In this document: piece by piece, positions 38,795-50,600 of the stretch
How the letters are laid out: the number at the start of each line of letters is the position of its first letter
Numbering within the stretch: position 1 is the first letter of the stretch
Source of the DNA: Anisakis pegreffii
Lineage: Eukaryota; Nematoda; Chromadorea; Rhabditida; Anisakidae
Length of the DNA: 64,000 nt
Direction of reading: 5' to 3'
Assembly (NCBI GenBank): GCA_035041965.1
Contig: JAPYMA010002819.1
Location: 62,001-126,000, forward strand
Notes under the pieces: model-generated
Database searches by the model: none
What the model saw: the letters and a program-made list of their open reading frames with translations, nothing else
What the model was told of the DNA's origin: nothing
Translations under genes and position numbers: made by a program

Positions 38795-41700
38795 ATGCTC
38801 TCAGTGATAATTGGATTAGTAATTGCATTCGTTCCTTCAGTGGACTCGATTCTCTACGTTCAAGTGCGTATTGTTTTTTCAGTCTTTTTTATTTGTCTGA
38901 CTTATTTCATATTGTATATACGAAGAGACTGTCTGGAAGAGGAAATTTGTGAAGTTTGAGAAAAAATTTCGCTATTTTTATAGCAAAATGAATATCGTTT
39001 CTATGATCAATTGGATGGATTGTGGACATTTGTTCGTGAACCGTCGAATTCAATTGGAATTGGTTTGTTGAGGGAGTGGCACCTCTTCGATTTGTCGAAA
39101 TTTAACGTTGGTGTTTACGCGTTTCGATTTGTTTTTTGTTGTTGATTGTATTTTTAGGGGTTAGCTGACATTTGAAAACTCGTTATTATTTGATTTAGTT
39201 ATTATTTGAGACAATGTGTTTGAATTGGAAGTTGCGGAAAAATTTTCGGCTTAGAAAACTGGAGAAATTATTTTTTGAAATTGCGACGGAAATTCGTTTG
39301 CGAACTGGAAAATACTTTCGAAGTTTTTTTTGTAAAAATCTCATTGCTGAAAGTAGTAAACTGATTTGGTGAATTAAAATTTCTCATTGTCTGTAGATTG
39401 CTTGCAGAATGCAACAGTGATGCCAGTGCCAGCAGCGTACAATGATTTGGGGGCTGATGCAGAGACTCGAGATCATGTCGGATGGGTTTGGTATCAGAGA
39501 AAGATTTGGACGAGTGAGCGAGATTCTGCTTATCGACACTTCTTACGATTTTCGAGTGTACAATACTACGCGATCGTGGTGAGTTTTTATGTTAACGTTA
39601 TGTTGCACGTGCGATTTCGCTTGTTTTTATGCGCAAGTCGATTGCACATTCACTCGAAATCAACGAAAATTTTAAGTAAATGTTTGATTTAGCCTAGATT
39701 GTTCGGATTTTTTTTAGAAATTCACTTGATCTAAATCAAAAGCTTTACTTGAACTTGAGTTTCATATGATTACTTCACTGAGACTATATCCTGCTGCCAG
39801 TTGCTACATTTTACATGAAAAGTTATTGAAAGTCGAATTCTTTGTAAGTGTCATTGTAACTTTAAATTGAAGTCAAGAAGAAATGAACCGAAATGGAGTG
39901 AATTTGAAATGGTAAACCGCGTCAGTATTGTGATGCATGGGATAGATTAATTCGTGTTAATTGAATACCTCAACAATTGTTGTATTCTGAAGAGTTTAGA
40001 AGTGAAGAGTCGAAGAAATGGCAATTGGCAGAAATTTTAATCACTCACTCAAAGTTTCAGTTCGTCAACAATAAGTTGATCGGTTCACATGAGGGAGGAC
40101 ATTTACCGTTCGAGTTTGAAGTGACGAAAACACTGTTACTGGGTCGTGAGAATCGCATAACGGTTGCAGTCAATAATACGTTGTCGCATGAGACGATACC
40201 ACCCGGGGAATTTGTTTATTTGCAACGACAACGACGTGGATTCAAGCAGTACCCTGACGGGTACGTCTCATTCTTCAGCCATTAGTTTCTTTCGAATACA
40301 GCTAGCAGTTACCATCGAGAACGATATCAGTAAACGAAATTGTCAATGTTCATGTAGTCTATTCATATTGAGCATTGATTTAGCGGAAGAAATAATATCG
40401 AACGGTCTTTCTATCGTCGTCTTAAATCTTTGTATTTGTATTTTTCAAAGGAATAGAAAAGACTGCTGTACAGCAATCCAGCTGAATGATATTTGTTAAG
40501 AAAAAGTAATTTCCGAGTGAATTTCAGGTTTTTCAAGCAAATACCCGACTTTGATTTCTTCAACTATGCGGGTATTTTGCGTCCAGTTTATTTGACAAGG
40601 AAACCGGCCACTTTTATTCAAGACATTGTTATTGAAGCGTTTGCCGATGGTGAGTTTGTTTGGAAATTTGTTTTTTTTGGCTGTTTTTTTGCCTGATCTT
40701 TATAAGATTCTCTCACAATCAGGTTTAATAAAGTGATGTAGAAAAAATTTGATTTACTATTTCGACGGAAACTGCAGTTGATTCAATTATTTTTTGTAAT
40801 CGTTTCATCAACAGTTTTTGCACAGGAACACTTCTATATGATATCAAAACGAATTCACCGACAAAACAATCGAACAGCATATCATCCAACAGTCAAGAGG
40901 TGGTAGTGGCTACAATGTATGATGAGAACGATCAGGTGATATTCATCACGAGAGGAGTGCATTTCCGAGGTCGAATCGAGGGCATTCGACTGTGGTGGCC
41001 ACGAGGAATGGGCGATCCTATCCTCTATTTGCTTGAGGTTTTTCTAAGTGATTTGTCATGCGGCTGACATTGGTCGGTTGAAATGGAACTATTGAAGTGA
41101 AGTGATTTATGATTTCAGTTGAAATGATTAGATTTGATATTTGTTTGATCATAGGAAAGGATGGCAATGCGAGAGCAAATGATATTTTAGAATTGTTACT
41201 TTAGAATTACTAGCAGAAAATGTGGCCGTAGTAGAAAATAAAGAATAGAAGATGCAAAGCCAAGAGATTGGTTTTGTAAAGAATGATAAGACAGTTAATG
41301 ATTTTGTAGGTGCGTATTCTAACCGATGGCACTCCCACGGATGCATATCGCATAAAATTCGGTTTTCGCACAGTTTCGTTCACTAACGATCAGTTGTTCA
41401 TCAACGGTAAACCGTTCTATTGCCGAGGATTTGGGATGCACGAGGATTTCGAGGTAACCGCTTGGCTTTTAGACTTTGAAGTCGCTTTGTGCACGATGTC
41501 TTCGCCCGTTTTGGATTAGCGATTGAATTTAGTTTATTGATCAAAAATTGAATAACAGCACTTAAATGGAATGTGAAATAAGGTAATGTAATGATTAATA
41601 GTTGATCGGTCGTGGATACAGCGCAGTGGTGATGACAAAAGATTTCAATATGCTGGAGTGGATGAATGCAAATTGCTATCGTACTTCACATTATCCGTAC

Positions 41701-43655
41701 AGTGAGGAAAGGGCACTGGAAGCGGATCGGCGGGGATTTGCGGTCATTACAGAAACACCTGGTGTGGGATTGTTGTGAGTTATTGATCCTTTTGTGATCA
41801 GCAGCTAGATGTGATCAACAATATGTTCATATGATGTGAAATAGTTTGAAACTGATTTTGATTTTTGGAGGTTTTGAAGTTTGGAAATCGTTCGGAATGA
41901 ATCAAATGATTCTGTTTTCAAAAAGAAATTCCGAAAATGATTGTAGAAAAGTTTTAGGAATTGAGTCGAAAATTAAAGGAATATTTCTTAGGAATTAGGT
42001 ATATTTTTTGGGGATTTTTACGAATTTTTTGGAATGTTTTGAGAAGATTCTTTGGAAATATAATCGTTTTATAGTAAATTCACGAAAGGCAACGAGCTTT
42101 TGCATGCACAAATCATACGCGAGATGATCGAACGAGACCGTAACCACCCGTCAACGATAATGTGGTCGTTGGCCAATGAGCCGCACTCGAGTGCGAAACC
42201 GTCACGATTCTATTTCGATGATTTGATTCAACTGACGCGATCATTCGACCCAACTCGCCCGGTTACCATCGTCTTTTCAGCACCATTTGCTACTGACCAA
42301 GTCGTATGTTTACGCGAATTTCTTCGCCTTTCTGATCGAAATTTTTTTGGAGTTTTTGATTTTTCAATGGTCAAAATTCATTTGCAATCAGCGAAAATTT
42401 TCATATAGTGATAAATATGAAACTTTCATATTTTCATATAATTTCATCCTCATAATTTCATATAATTTTCATGTAAACGTTCATATTTTCATATTTTTTT
42501 CAAAGTGGTAGTTATTAATGTGAATTCAGGCAGATCTGGTGGATGTGATTTGTGTGAATCGTTATTATGGATGGTACATTGATACGGGCTATTTGAACGC
42601 GATCAATACCAGCTGGATTTATGACATGAACAACTGGAAGATGAAGTTTAACAAAACGATTTTGGTGAGCGAGTATGGCGCCGACTCGATTCCAGGTCTT
42701 AATCAGGTCTGTTTATAGTCTTTAATTGACATTGATCAGAATTTATTTGAATGCTATCTTGCATTTATGAGACTAATTCAATGGCATCGTTCGCTTATCG
42801 GGTAAATTAAGCGTGTTTTGTTCAGTATCAACTAACTTAGGTTTGAGTATTCGGTGAAGAACACTCATTCGGTTATTTTAGTTCGTATTTCTTTTGGATT
42901 CATTTGCAAAATTTGATTGTGATTGTGCTGATTGATTGAATGATCGATGAATTGTATTGAAAACAATTTAGTGGTTTTTCAGGAACCAAGTCGTGATTTC
43001 AGTGAACAATACCAAAACGATTTGTTGGATCGAACACATGAAGCGTTTGACTTTTTAAGAATGGATAATACGATTGGTGGCGAGATGATTTGGAATTTCG
43101 CGGATTTTATGACAGCTCAAGGTGAGCTGAAGGGGATTTCGATAGGACTGAAAAGTTGGAGACTGAAAATGAATTTGAAGGCTTCAGTGTGAAATTATCG
43201 TTTCTTTATCCAATTCCGAGCAGTCAGTGCGTGAGAATTCTGACGAGAATATTTGGTAACTTAAGATATGGTGTAATTCAGGTGTAACGCGAGCCGTCGG
43301 GAACCACAAAGGGGTGCTGACCAGGACTAGACAACCTAAAATGGCAGCATATACGATGAAACGACGATATGAAAGATTGGCGCGACAAGAACGCATTTTC
43401 GCTTTGCAGCAAAGTAATACGATGAAACAAGATTGGAGTAGTCATCTGCTGACTCCTTCAACAAGCACCACTTGGCCGACGACAGATGCGACGAATATTG
43501 TAGAAGGGCTCGAAAATGAAGAAGATTTAGTTACTACAGATAGAAGTATAAGTGAGGACGCGGATTTGAGTGGAGATACGGGTAGAGGTGTTGGTTCGGA
43601 TATGGCTAGAGGCAGGGAAACGGGTACGGAATCGGAAGATACGGGTGTTTTATAG
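38795..43655 (+). CDS. GUSB: Beta-glucuronidase (GUSB, glycoside hydrolase family 2), lysosomal
   Basis: Twelve exons join in frame: 38795-38863, 38984-39110, 39397-39578, 40061-40260, 40528-40649, 40826-41037, 41310-41453, 41602-41774, 42075-42300, 42530-42706, 42983-43121 and 43282-43655. The product has 714 residues. A signal peptide (MLSVIIGLVIAFVPSVDS) is followed by the sugar-binding domain (HVGWVWYQRKIW, HEGGHLPFEFEV), the immunoglobulin-like domain (RLWWPRG) and the TIM barrel. The catalytic acid/base is E445 in WSLANEP and the nucleophile is E533 in SEYGAD. GEMIWNFADFM and RTRQPKMAAY also match the family. The enzyme removes terminal beta-glucuronate from glycosaminoglycans in lysosomes. 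Sequons at NTS511 and NKT526 suggest glycosylation. The C-terminus is longer than in human GUSB (651 residues) by an acidic Ser/Thr/Gly-rich tail. Confidence 0.95.
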
Positions 43656-44706
43656 GGTTTGTTTTTAGTGCAGATGCACCCACCCATATACAAATGTTTC
43701 ATGTCTATTGAAGAAGGCTTTTGCATTGTGCATGAATATTGTTGATATGAAAATGGATGGATTGATCAAGTGAACAATTTGATCGATCTCAATTGATTTT
43801 TGAATCTTATTTCTAGAATGAGGATTTATAGAAATTTACGATAATGATAAGGAAATGAAGCTGAATTCAAGAAATCAAGAAACAGATGCGTTTTGTCATG
43901 TTTCAGGAGATATATCTATGCATGTATATAGCCGTATTTCGCTTGTTTTCTTATTTGTATAAACATTCACTATTGGTCGTTTGTATTGACGAAATTTATG
44001 AAAACATTCAACTCAGATTGTTCATTTCTGCACAATACTTTCAACGCATTCACTGTGAAGTGAAACGCTCTAGGATCTTACGAAGATTAAGGTTATTTAA
44101 GGTGTTCAAACGGACGGAAAACATTTTTTCAGAAAAAACTGAAACGGTTTCTGATAGAGATTTCGTTTCTGATAGTAAATAGTCATTCGTTGATATTGGT
44201 TTCATTGTACTATTGAAATAAGCCGTGATACGTGCGTAGCTGTACCCGTAGTTTGATGACATTACTTATTTCGGTGGCACAAAACTTGTTAGAAATATTT
44301 CGCATAATTTGTAAAGTGATAACGGATTCTGATAAGTGATAAGCGATTGTTATTCCTCGGCGAAATGCTTTTCGAAAGAAAATTGTGCGTTTTTGAGTAA
44401 GTTTGTCGAGCGATTTGTCGTGGCAACTCATGACCTGCGGAGTAGCATTGAAATTTTGTCCGCTGATTTTCTATTGAAAGTAGTTAGTTTCTTGGTTAAT
44501 TGAAGGTGCATATTGGTTTTTTTGCAGACGTAATTCGGGTTTTTATCCTCTTATCCTCGAGAAAGACCGATTATCTGCGTGTTTTATAAGGAAAACGACT
44601 GAGCGGCACTAAGACTTTCAGGGTTTTGGAAACGCAATGAGGCCGTCAATTTAAAAATATTTTCATTTGGTCTATTTGGTTTATTTCGTCTTCCTGTTGT
44701 TGTGCA
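43656..44706. other. Intergenic region between GUSB and MPHOSPH6
   Basis: About 1 kb of noncoding sequence. It is too long for a typical nematode operon gap, and the downstream gene has its own trans-splice acceptor. I see no RNA gene or repeat in it. Confidence 0.6.
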
Positions 44707-44712
44707 GAAAAG
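44698..44712 (+). promoter_or_regulatory. Likely trans-splice acceptor of MPHOSPH6
   Basis: TTGTTGTGCAG ends at 44707, five bases before the ATG at 44713. A cis-spliced noncoding exon upstream is possible, but so short a leader is typical of spliced-leader addition in nematodes. Confidence 0.6.
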
Positions 44713-45896
44713 ATGACTTCCGAGGAAATAAGCACCGCCATATCGACGGGAGTGCTCGAGATGAAGGTTTGAGAGAGATATCTGAATTTCTTCATGTTCT
44801 ATTCACTGATTATTCTCTTGTCAATACAGACGTCGATAAATCAGTTGATTTCAGTTCATGCAACGAACAAAAAATCGTTTGGATGAAGAACAAAAACGCA
44901 AAAAAGATGAAGCACTGAAGAGAGCATTCCTGGGCGGTGATTCGTCTGCAGAATCGAGTGCTTCTGACGTGAAACGTTCCAAAAATGAGCAATCAGATAG
45001 CGATCTTACCACACCGTAAGTGTTTTCTTTTGTTGAACGTGAATTTGCATCGATAGTCGGTAATGTTCCGAATATTGTGGATCATATGTGCATGATTAGA
45101 GGCAGATATGAATTACTTACAGACCCGAAGTGATCTTCGAGCAGCGGTACGAAGTACTGGAAGATTTATGCTTTGGCCGGATATCATTCGGTGGCTTCAA
45201 TCCTGAAGTTGAGGTTATTGCTTTGTGGTGTTATTTGTTAAGGACACTATAATTGTTGTTATTGTAAGCATTTCATTTTTATTTCACCCGAATTACAGTT
45301 TATAATTTTGCAGAAGTTGATGCAGTATTACAAGGATTTAAAAGAAGGTATAAAGCCAACTTCAGAGGACATTTTGGGTGAAATTGATATATCGGATAAA
45401 GAGATGGCATTGGCGTAAGTTGCTTATCTTTTGAGGGGTGTTGGTGATTCGTTTCTAGATTCAGTTATGATTCAGTTTTGCGATCGATTAAAATTTTGAT
45501 TAGTAGAATATTTCAGATTGGGTGGTGGTAATGCATCAGAGAGTTTAAGAAAGAAATTCAAACGATTCGATGCGCGAAGGCAACAACAGCAGAAGAATGA
45601 TGAGGTGAATGATTCTTGCAGTATTTCATTTTGATTTCTCTTATTTCTCATAGATCTTGGATTTACTGTCTTTGATATTTTACTTGCTCATAATTGTCAA
45701 ACGTTTTGCAATAAGTTTACTTACTGGAAAAGGAATGATTAATTTTCAGGAACGTCATGGAAAGGTGCTCATAACCGAAACATGTGAGGAGACTGGAAGC
45801 AGACGTAGAGGACGGAATAATAATGGTGATAGAAGTTTTAAGAATAGAAATTCTAATGCTTGTAATGATGATGGAGAGCGTAATCAAACGCGATAA
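44713..45896 (+). CDS. MPHOSPH6: M-phase phosphoprotein 6 homologue, nuclear exosome cofactor
   Basis: Six exons join in frame: 44713-44766, 44855-45015, 45123-45213, 45314-45414, 45517-45604 and 45750-45896 (TAA), giving 213 residues. The family landmarks are in the right order: LEMKFMQRTKNR near the N-terminus (LRMKFMQR in human), FEQRYEVLEDLCFGRISFGG plus FNPEVEKLM in the middle (FLLCEDLLYGRMSFRGFNPEVEKLM in human), the acidic DISDKEMA segment and a basic LRKKFKRF segment. The C-terminus is Arg/Asn-rich and poorly conserved. MPHOSPH6 binds the MTR4-associated RNA exosome and is needed for 3' maturation of 5.8S rRNA. Human MPHOSPH6 has 160 residues; the extra length is in the linker after exon 2 and in the tail. 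Exon 2 has alternative upstream AG dinucleotides, but only the acceptor at 44853-44854 keeps MKFMQR in frame. Confidence 0.93.
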
Positions 45897-46291
45897 GTTG
45901 ATAACTGATAATTGTGTATTGTTATATTTGTTGTGTTTGTGGAGTATTTAATGCAAGAGATTTTATTGTTAACGTTTGTTATGTGTATGCACCGAAACGA
46001 TTGTTTATATAGAAGAATGTGAAAAGTTGTCTCAGTTAAAAGGATTGTTCTGACCTCTGTTCAATTCATTCTTCCACATAAATGGTGTTTTCATCTCGTT
46101 TGTTGAATTTCATTCCCACTTACAATAGCTCGTTGTGTTCTCTGACTTTGATTTGATTTTTCGTAAATGTGTTTGGTAGTAGTGATGTGATGAAGTTTTT
46201 GTGTTGATTTGTGGAGGAAGTTTAATTTTATTTTTGTAAGATTGTTATTTTCGTTACTTATTCAATTGTTTGTTCATTGAATATGGTGATG

Positions 46292-46297
46292 AATAAA
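46292..46297 (+). terminator. Candidate poly(A) signal of MPHOSPH6, first copy
   Basis: AATAAA sits about 395 bases after the MPHOSPH6 stop codon, in copy 1 of the tandem repeat. The same hexamer recurs at 46538-46543 in copy 2. Either could direct 3'-end formation. Confidence 0.4.
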
Positions 46298-46537
46298 ATC
46301 ATTTGGGAAATTGAATTCGTTGTTTTTTGTTCGTTGCATTATTGCACAGAATTTCATTCCCACTTACAATAGCTGATTGTGTTTTCTGATTTTGATTTGA
46401 CTTTGTGTAAATGTGTTTGGTAGTAATGATGTGATGAAGTTTTTGTGTTGATTTGTGGAGGAAGTTTAATTTTATTTTTATTTTTGTAAGATTATTTCGT
46501 TACTTATTTAATTGTTTGTTCATTGAATATGGTGATG

Positions 46538-46543
46538 AATAAA
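46538..46543 (+). terminator. Candidate poly(A) signal of MPHOSPH6, second copy
   Basis: The AATAAA of copy 2 of the tandem duplication, 246 bases after the first. It would give a longer 3' UTR if used. Confidence 0.35.
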
Positions 46544-46584
46544 TTCGTTTGCGAAGTTGCTTTCGTTGTTTGCATTATTGCATA

Positions 46585-47607
46585 GAATTGCTGCAGAAAA
46601 TTTTAATGTGGTATTTCAACAGAACATTCATTAGATTTCCATGCAGCATTCAGCTTATTTTTGTAATTACCTGGATTGGCCAGACTATCAAACGTTTATA
46701 ACGTTGCTGGCCACAATGCTCGCGTTTCCGTTCGCACTGTTTTAGCCTTGATTGACACCACCTCGCTGGCTAGGCGAGCAAGTCAAATTTTCGTAATAGC
46801 TGGTGCAATCAGTGAATAAAGTGAAAGATCAGCCAACCGTTAATAGATTGTTAGGTAGCGTAGTGTGCGATTCTGCGAACCGTACGAATGGATTTGGCGA
46901 AACGTCCACACCGGATAGAATGCGATCGTCACCTTTTCAAAGCGATTTTTAAAAGGATTATCTCAATTAAATTAATTGAAATTATCTTATCTTTTAATTA
47001 TTCTGCCTCAAACTTTACATTTTACAATTGTGAAGTAGAGTTCTAATGAGTTCTTATCAATGTGGAAGTGTTTTCGGACGTGTTTGAGGCGTGTTTGCAA
47101 AGCGCAAACGGATTACCAGTTCACCATGTGAATTGAATTGATTATTTAACTGAACATGATTCATCACTGACAGCTGAGTGGTAGGGTACTGGTGCGATGG
47201 AGATGCGCTTGTTTGTTGCACTACGATGCGTTTTCAGCGTTGCTTTAAGCCTGTTTCGAGGCGGTGTGCTCGAGAAATTGATCAATATTCATGGAATGTT
47301 TATGAAATGGGCTAAAATTCTGCCTAGTGAAGCTCATACGGTCCATAGATTTGAACGATAGGCGAAATCTTTCGTTTCTTTTTCATTAGCAATGCAGTGG
47401 ATGTTGTTGATATTTTGCCATTATTGTTATTTGATGTTCGCATTGTTCTAAGGTTATTGGTTACGAGTTGTTTTGCATTCGATTTGTAGTGCTGAACGTT
47501 GAGGTTTTTGAAAGGTTTATGAGAAGTTGGCGTTTTACGAGAAATTTGAATAAATTGATTACATTTTGTGAATGTTTCAGCGTTTGCATTTCTTGAGCTA
47601 ATTTCAG
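46585..47607. other. Upstream region of tat-5
   Basis: Noncoding sequence between the tandem repeat and the tat-5 leader. It is more CG-containing than its surroundings between 46680 and 46920. It includes an inverted pair GGCCAG (46678-46683) and CTGGCC (46707-46712) around an AACGTT-rich core. Promoter function is plausible from position only. Confidence 0.4.
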
Positions 47608-47637
47608 CTCAAGTTTGAGCTCGTTGTGTTGTGTTGA
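47598..47637 (+). promoter_or_regulatory. Likely trans-splice acceptor and 5' UTR of tat-5, with an SL1-like tail
   Basis: GCTAATTTCAG ends at 47607 and leaves a 30-base 5' UTR. The first 12 bases after the AG, CTCAAGTTTGAG, match the last 12 bases of the conserved nematode SL1 leader (CCCAAGTTTGAG) at 11 positions. The site is treated as an acceptor; the SL1-like match is discussed in the findings. Confidence 0.5.
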
Positions 47638-50600
47638 ATGCGGTATAGCCGTTTTGACGACGAAGCATCAAGTCGCGATATTGATATCGAGTTGAACGAA
47701 ACAAACACCGGAGTATTAACAGCAACGCCGAGGTCAAGAACGACAGCAGCAGCAAACTCGAGGAAGACGGGCACATCAATAAGGAGTTGGTGGAGTCGTG
47801 GTGGATGTGTTGGTGGTGAATCAGAACCACTGATGGGAGATTCTGTGGCAACACCAATAAGTGGATCGACCAGTAGAGACGACGTCAATCTGCTACCTTT
47901 GGGCGACAGTTCAACGTCTTCAAGTCGATTTCATCTGTTCGATTGCAATATGTTTAGGTGGGCGAATTTTTCTTTGATTGATTTGTTTGGAATCTTTTGA
48001 AGCTTTTAAAGCTGTTGCGGATTTTTCGTTTCATTCGTGAAAGCATTTGTTGAATTTTTCATAATTTTTGTTAGTTTCGCATTCGCTTGTGTTTCATCTG
48101 GATGTTATTTACATCGTGCCGTGAATTTTCCGATGATTTATATGCGCTTTATTGATTATCGTTTCGTTTCACGACTCATTTCATCTTCTTTCTCTCTCGT
48201 CTTTCGTGTTGCGTTTGCACTTGCTTGTTTGTCTTCTTCTCATTGCGTGCGCATTTCTCGTGATCATTTCTGGCGATATTCTGCGACGTTTCTTCATGTG
48301 AAATATGAAATATACTTTCAATAATGATGCTATTCATGCGGAAAAATGCAGAAAATTTTTGCACAATTTGATTTCTGTCGTGAAATTGCAGATCGATTAT
48401 CGAGTTCGATTTCTGTTCGAAAAAATATTTCATACAAAATATTTCTGCGCAAATGATCCTCGAAAAATTTTTCTGCAAAAGTGGTTCGCGAACAATTAAT
48501 TTGCCAGAAAGAAATTGATTTCTTTTCATTGTCTTCGTACTCTTCTGCAACAATTGATCATCACTTGATGATGCAACACGTCGCCTCATATTTATTTGCA
48601 ATGCACCTCGTAAATGTATTGGTTTCGCTTGCGAGCCTGGCTGGGTCTTGCACCGAAAAGAGTCACATGCAAAAGCAAATAATGTCACATTGAACAAATT
48701 AAAATAATAACTGAAGAATTTATTCATGCATTCGAATACAAGTGAAGGTGGCATTGCGCACCTATAATCAGCGTTTTTGATTGGCAATATTGTCGATGAG
48801 AATTTTGGTTTGTGTATGAATCCTAATAGGAAATTATCACATTTCTGAACAGAATCCCAATGACAAGAAGAGATTGAAATTATTTAGTGAAGAAATTTTA
48901 TTCAGCGGTAATTATTGTATGCCTTCTCATTGACTGCGCATTTCCTATGGTCATTTCTCCAAGCCAGACCTAGAGGTGAAATCACTTACCTTGTGGGCCT
49001 CCGAAATCTCGAGCCATTATTTTAGTAATAGCTTCAAAGTAGCGGCAGGATTCTAAAGTAGGGCAGTAATAGCACAGTTGAATATAATATTCGTACAATA
49101 TAAAATAAGTGAGATCTGTGCAAACAGGTGAATACTGAAGAATTGTTTAGGTTATTGTATAAAGCAAACAAACGAATAAATGCATATGATAAAATGTTGA
49201 TATTATTTGTGAAGGTGAGGAAAATTGAAGAGCGATGAATAATGAATAATGTGTTTGAGATGAAATGATGAAAGGATTGATTGAATGGAAGGAAATAAAT
49301 GATAGGGTGGGTGGGAAGGGAATGGAATATATGAAATCGGTGTATTGTATTGTATTTGTTAGATGAACAAATATGAGCACATGCATGCAGCATATGCACA
49401 TGAAGTTACACTGACTTGTAGCAGGCAGATCGTGTCTGCGATAAGGTGGTGTATATATGGATAGTTTGAAACTTAAGCTTGATTGGATTGGGATTTGAAG
49501 CTCAGCTTTAGTTTATTATTGTTAGTTTTGGGCTTAGCATTTCGCTCTGACCTTTAAGATTACGTGTGGTACATCTGATCTGTATTAATTGCATCTGTTA
49601 GATCTGTTAGCGCAATATGCGATCCCGTATCGATCCCTAGAGATCTGGTTGTCGCTCTCTTGTTCTCGGTGGACATATGGGACCCTTTGGACGCGATTCT
49701 GCCCCCTCGGCTGTCCCGTAGTAGTCGAATTGACCGCGTTCTCCCCTCCCCTTCCGTTTGACAACCTGTCAATAATAGTGTAGGTAACTTTTTGTGTTAG
49801 ATGAAAGCAAATGGGAATGGGGAGAATATTTTGATAATCATTTGCTTTTTTGAATTTGATCTGAAGGTGAAGGTAGATTTAGATTTGAATCAGAAGTTTT
49901 GTTTAGTTATGAATGATTGCTGATTCGTTTTATTCGTTGATGTGATTGATATGAGAGTGAAATGAGGGGATAGGTAAGAGATGGGTAAATTGAAGCAGTT
50001 TTAGTGTTGTTATTTGCACTATTTTTTGAATGTCATTATTGTCCTTGTTATTATTCGTATTGATAGTAATGTTATTAGTATGTTGTAGTGGTGGTTAGGC
50101 ACGATTGGAACTTAGCTTTTAATGAGCAAGGAATTGTATCAGTGCTTAGTTACGTATCAGTGCTTACGTAGCATAATATTGATAATAATAATAATGCTTT
50201 AGAGGGGTATGTCGCGTAATATTATAGAATAAGCATGTGAATGTATGACTAATGAATAAGCTGGTTTTATTTTCGTATGAAGTGACGATGGAACAACTGA
50301 CTGACTATGAGAATGATGAAATGGAACAACTGAACTATGAGAATCATTTTGTTTTTAAATTCGAGCATTGATTTTGATTTCAGATTGTGTCGTTTTGAAA
50401 TTGAAATCAGATTAGAGAGAGCATTTGCTAGAGAATTTGAAAAATAGAGCATTTAACGCGGTGGTGAATGGTGAATGGAATGGCGTGGAATATTAAATTT
50501 TATGATATTTTGAATGAATGTAAGCGGATAGCTTTCATTCATTGGCTGTTATATTATTGAATGTTTGCGATTATTGCTTACCAGTGTTGCCGTAAGCATC

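Larger units (their letters stand above)
46105..46584. repeat. Tandem duplication, two copies of about 240 bp, each with an AATAAA
   Basis: Copy 1 (46105-46348) and copy 2 (46349-46584) start GAATTTCATTCCCACTTACA and are highly similar throughout, including GTGATGAAGTTTTTGTGTTG, the GGAGGAAGTTTAATTTTA block and GAATATGGTGATGAATAAA. Differences are point changes and small indels. It lies about 200 bases after the MPHOSPH6 stop codon and may be in its 3' UTR. Confidence 0.9.

Noticed and set aside
39909..39959. VNRVSIVMHGID segment as an exon of beta-glucuronidase
   Set aside because: The acceptor at 40060 joins YAIV directly to FVNNKLIGSHEGGHLPFE, which matches the family spacing with no room for this piece.
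49560..49783. Opposed frames in a G/C-richer patch of tat-5 intron 1
   Set aside because: Short, without motif, and probably transposon debris or chance. No partner copy was found in the window.
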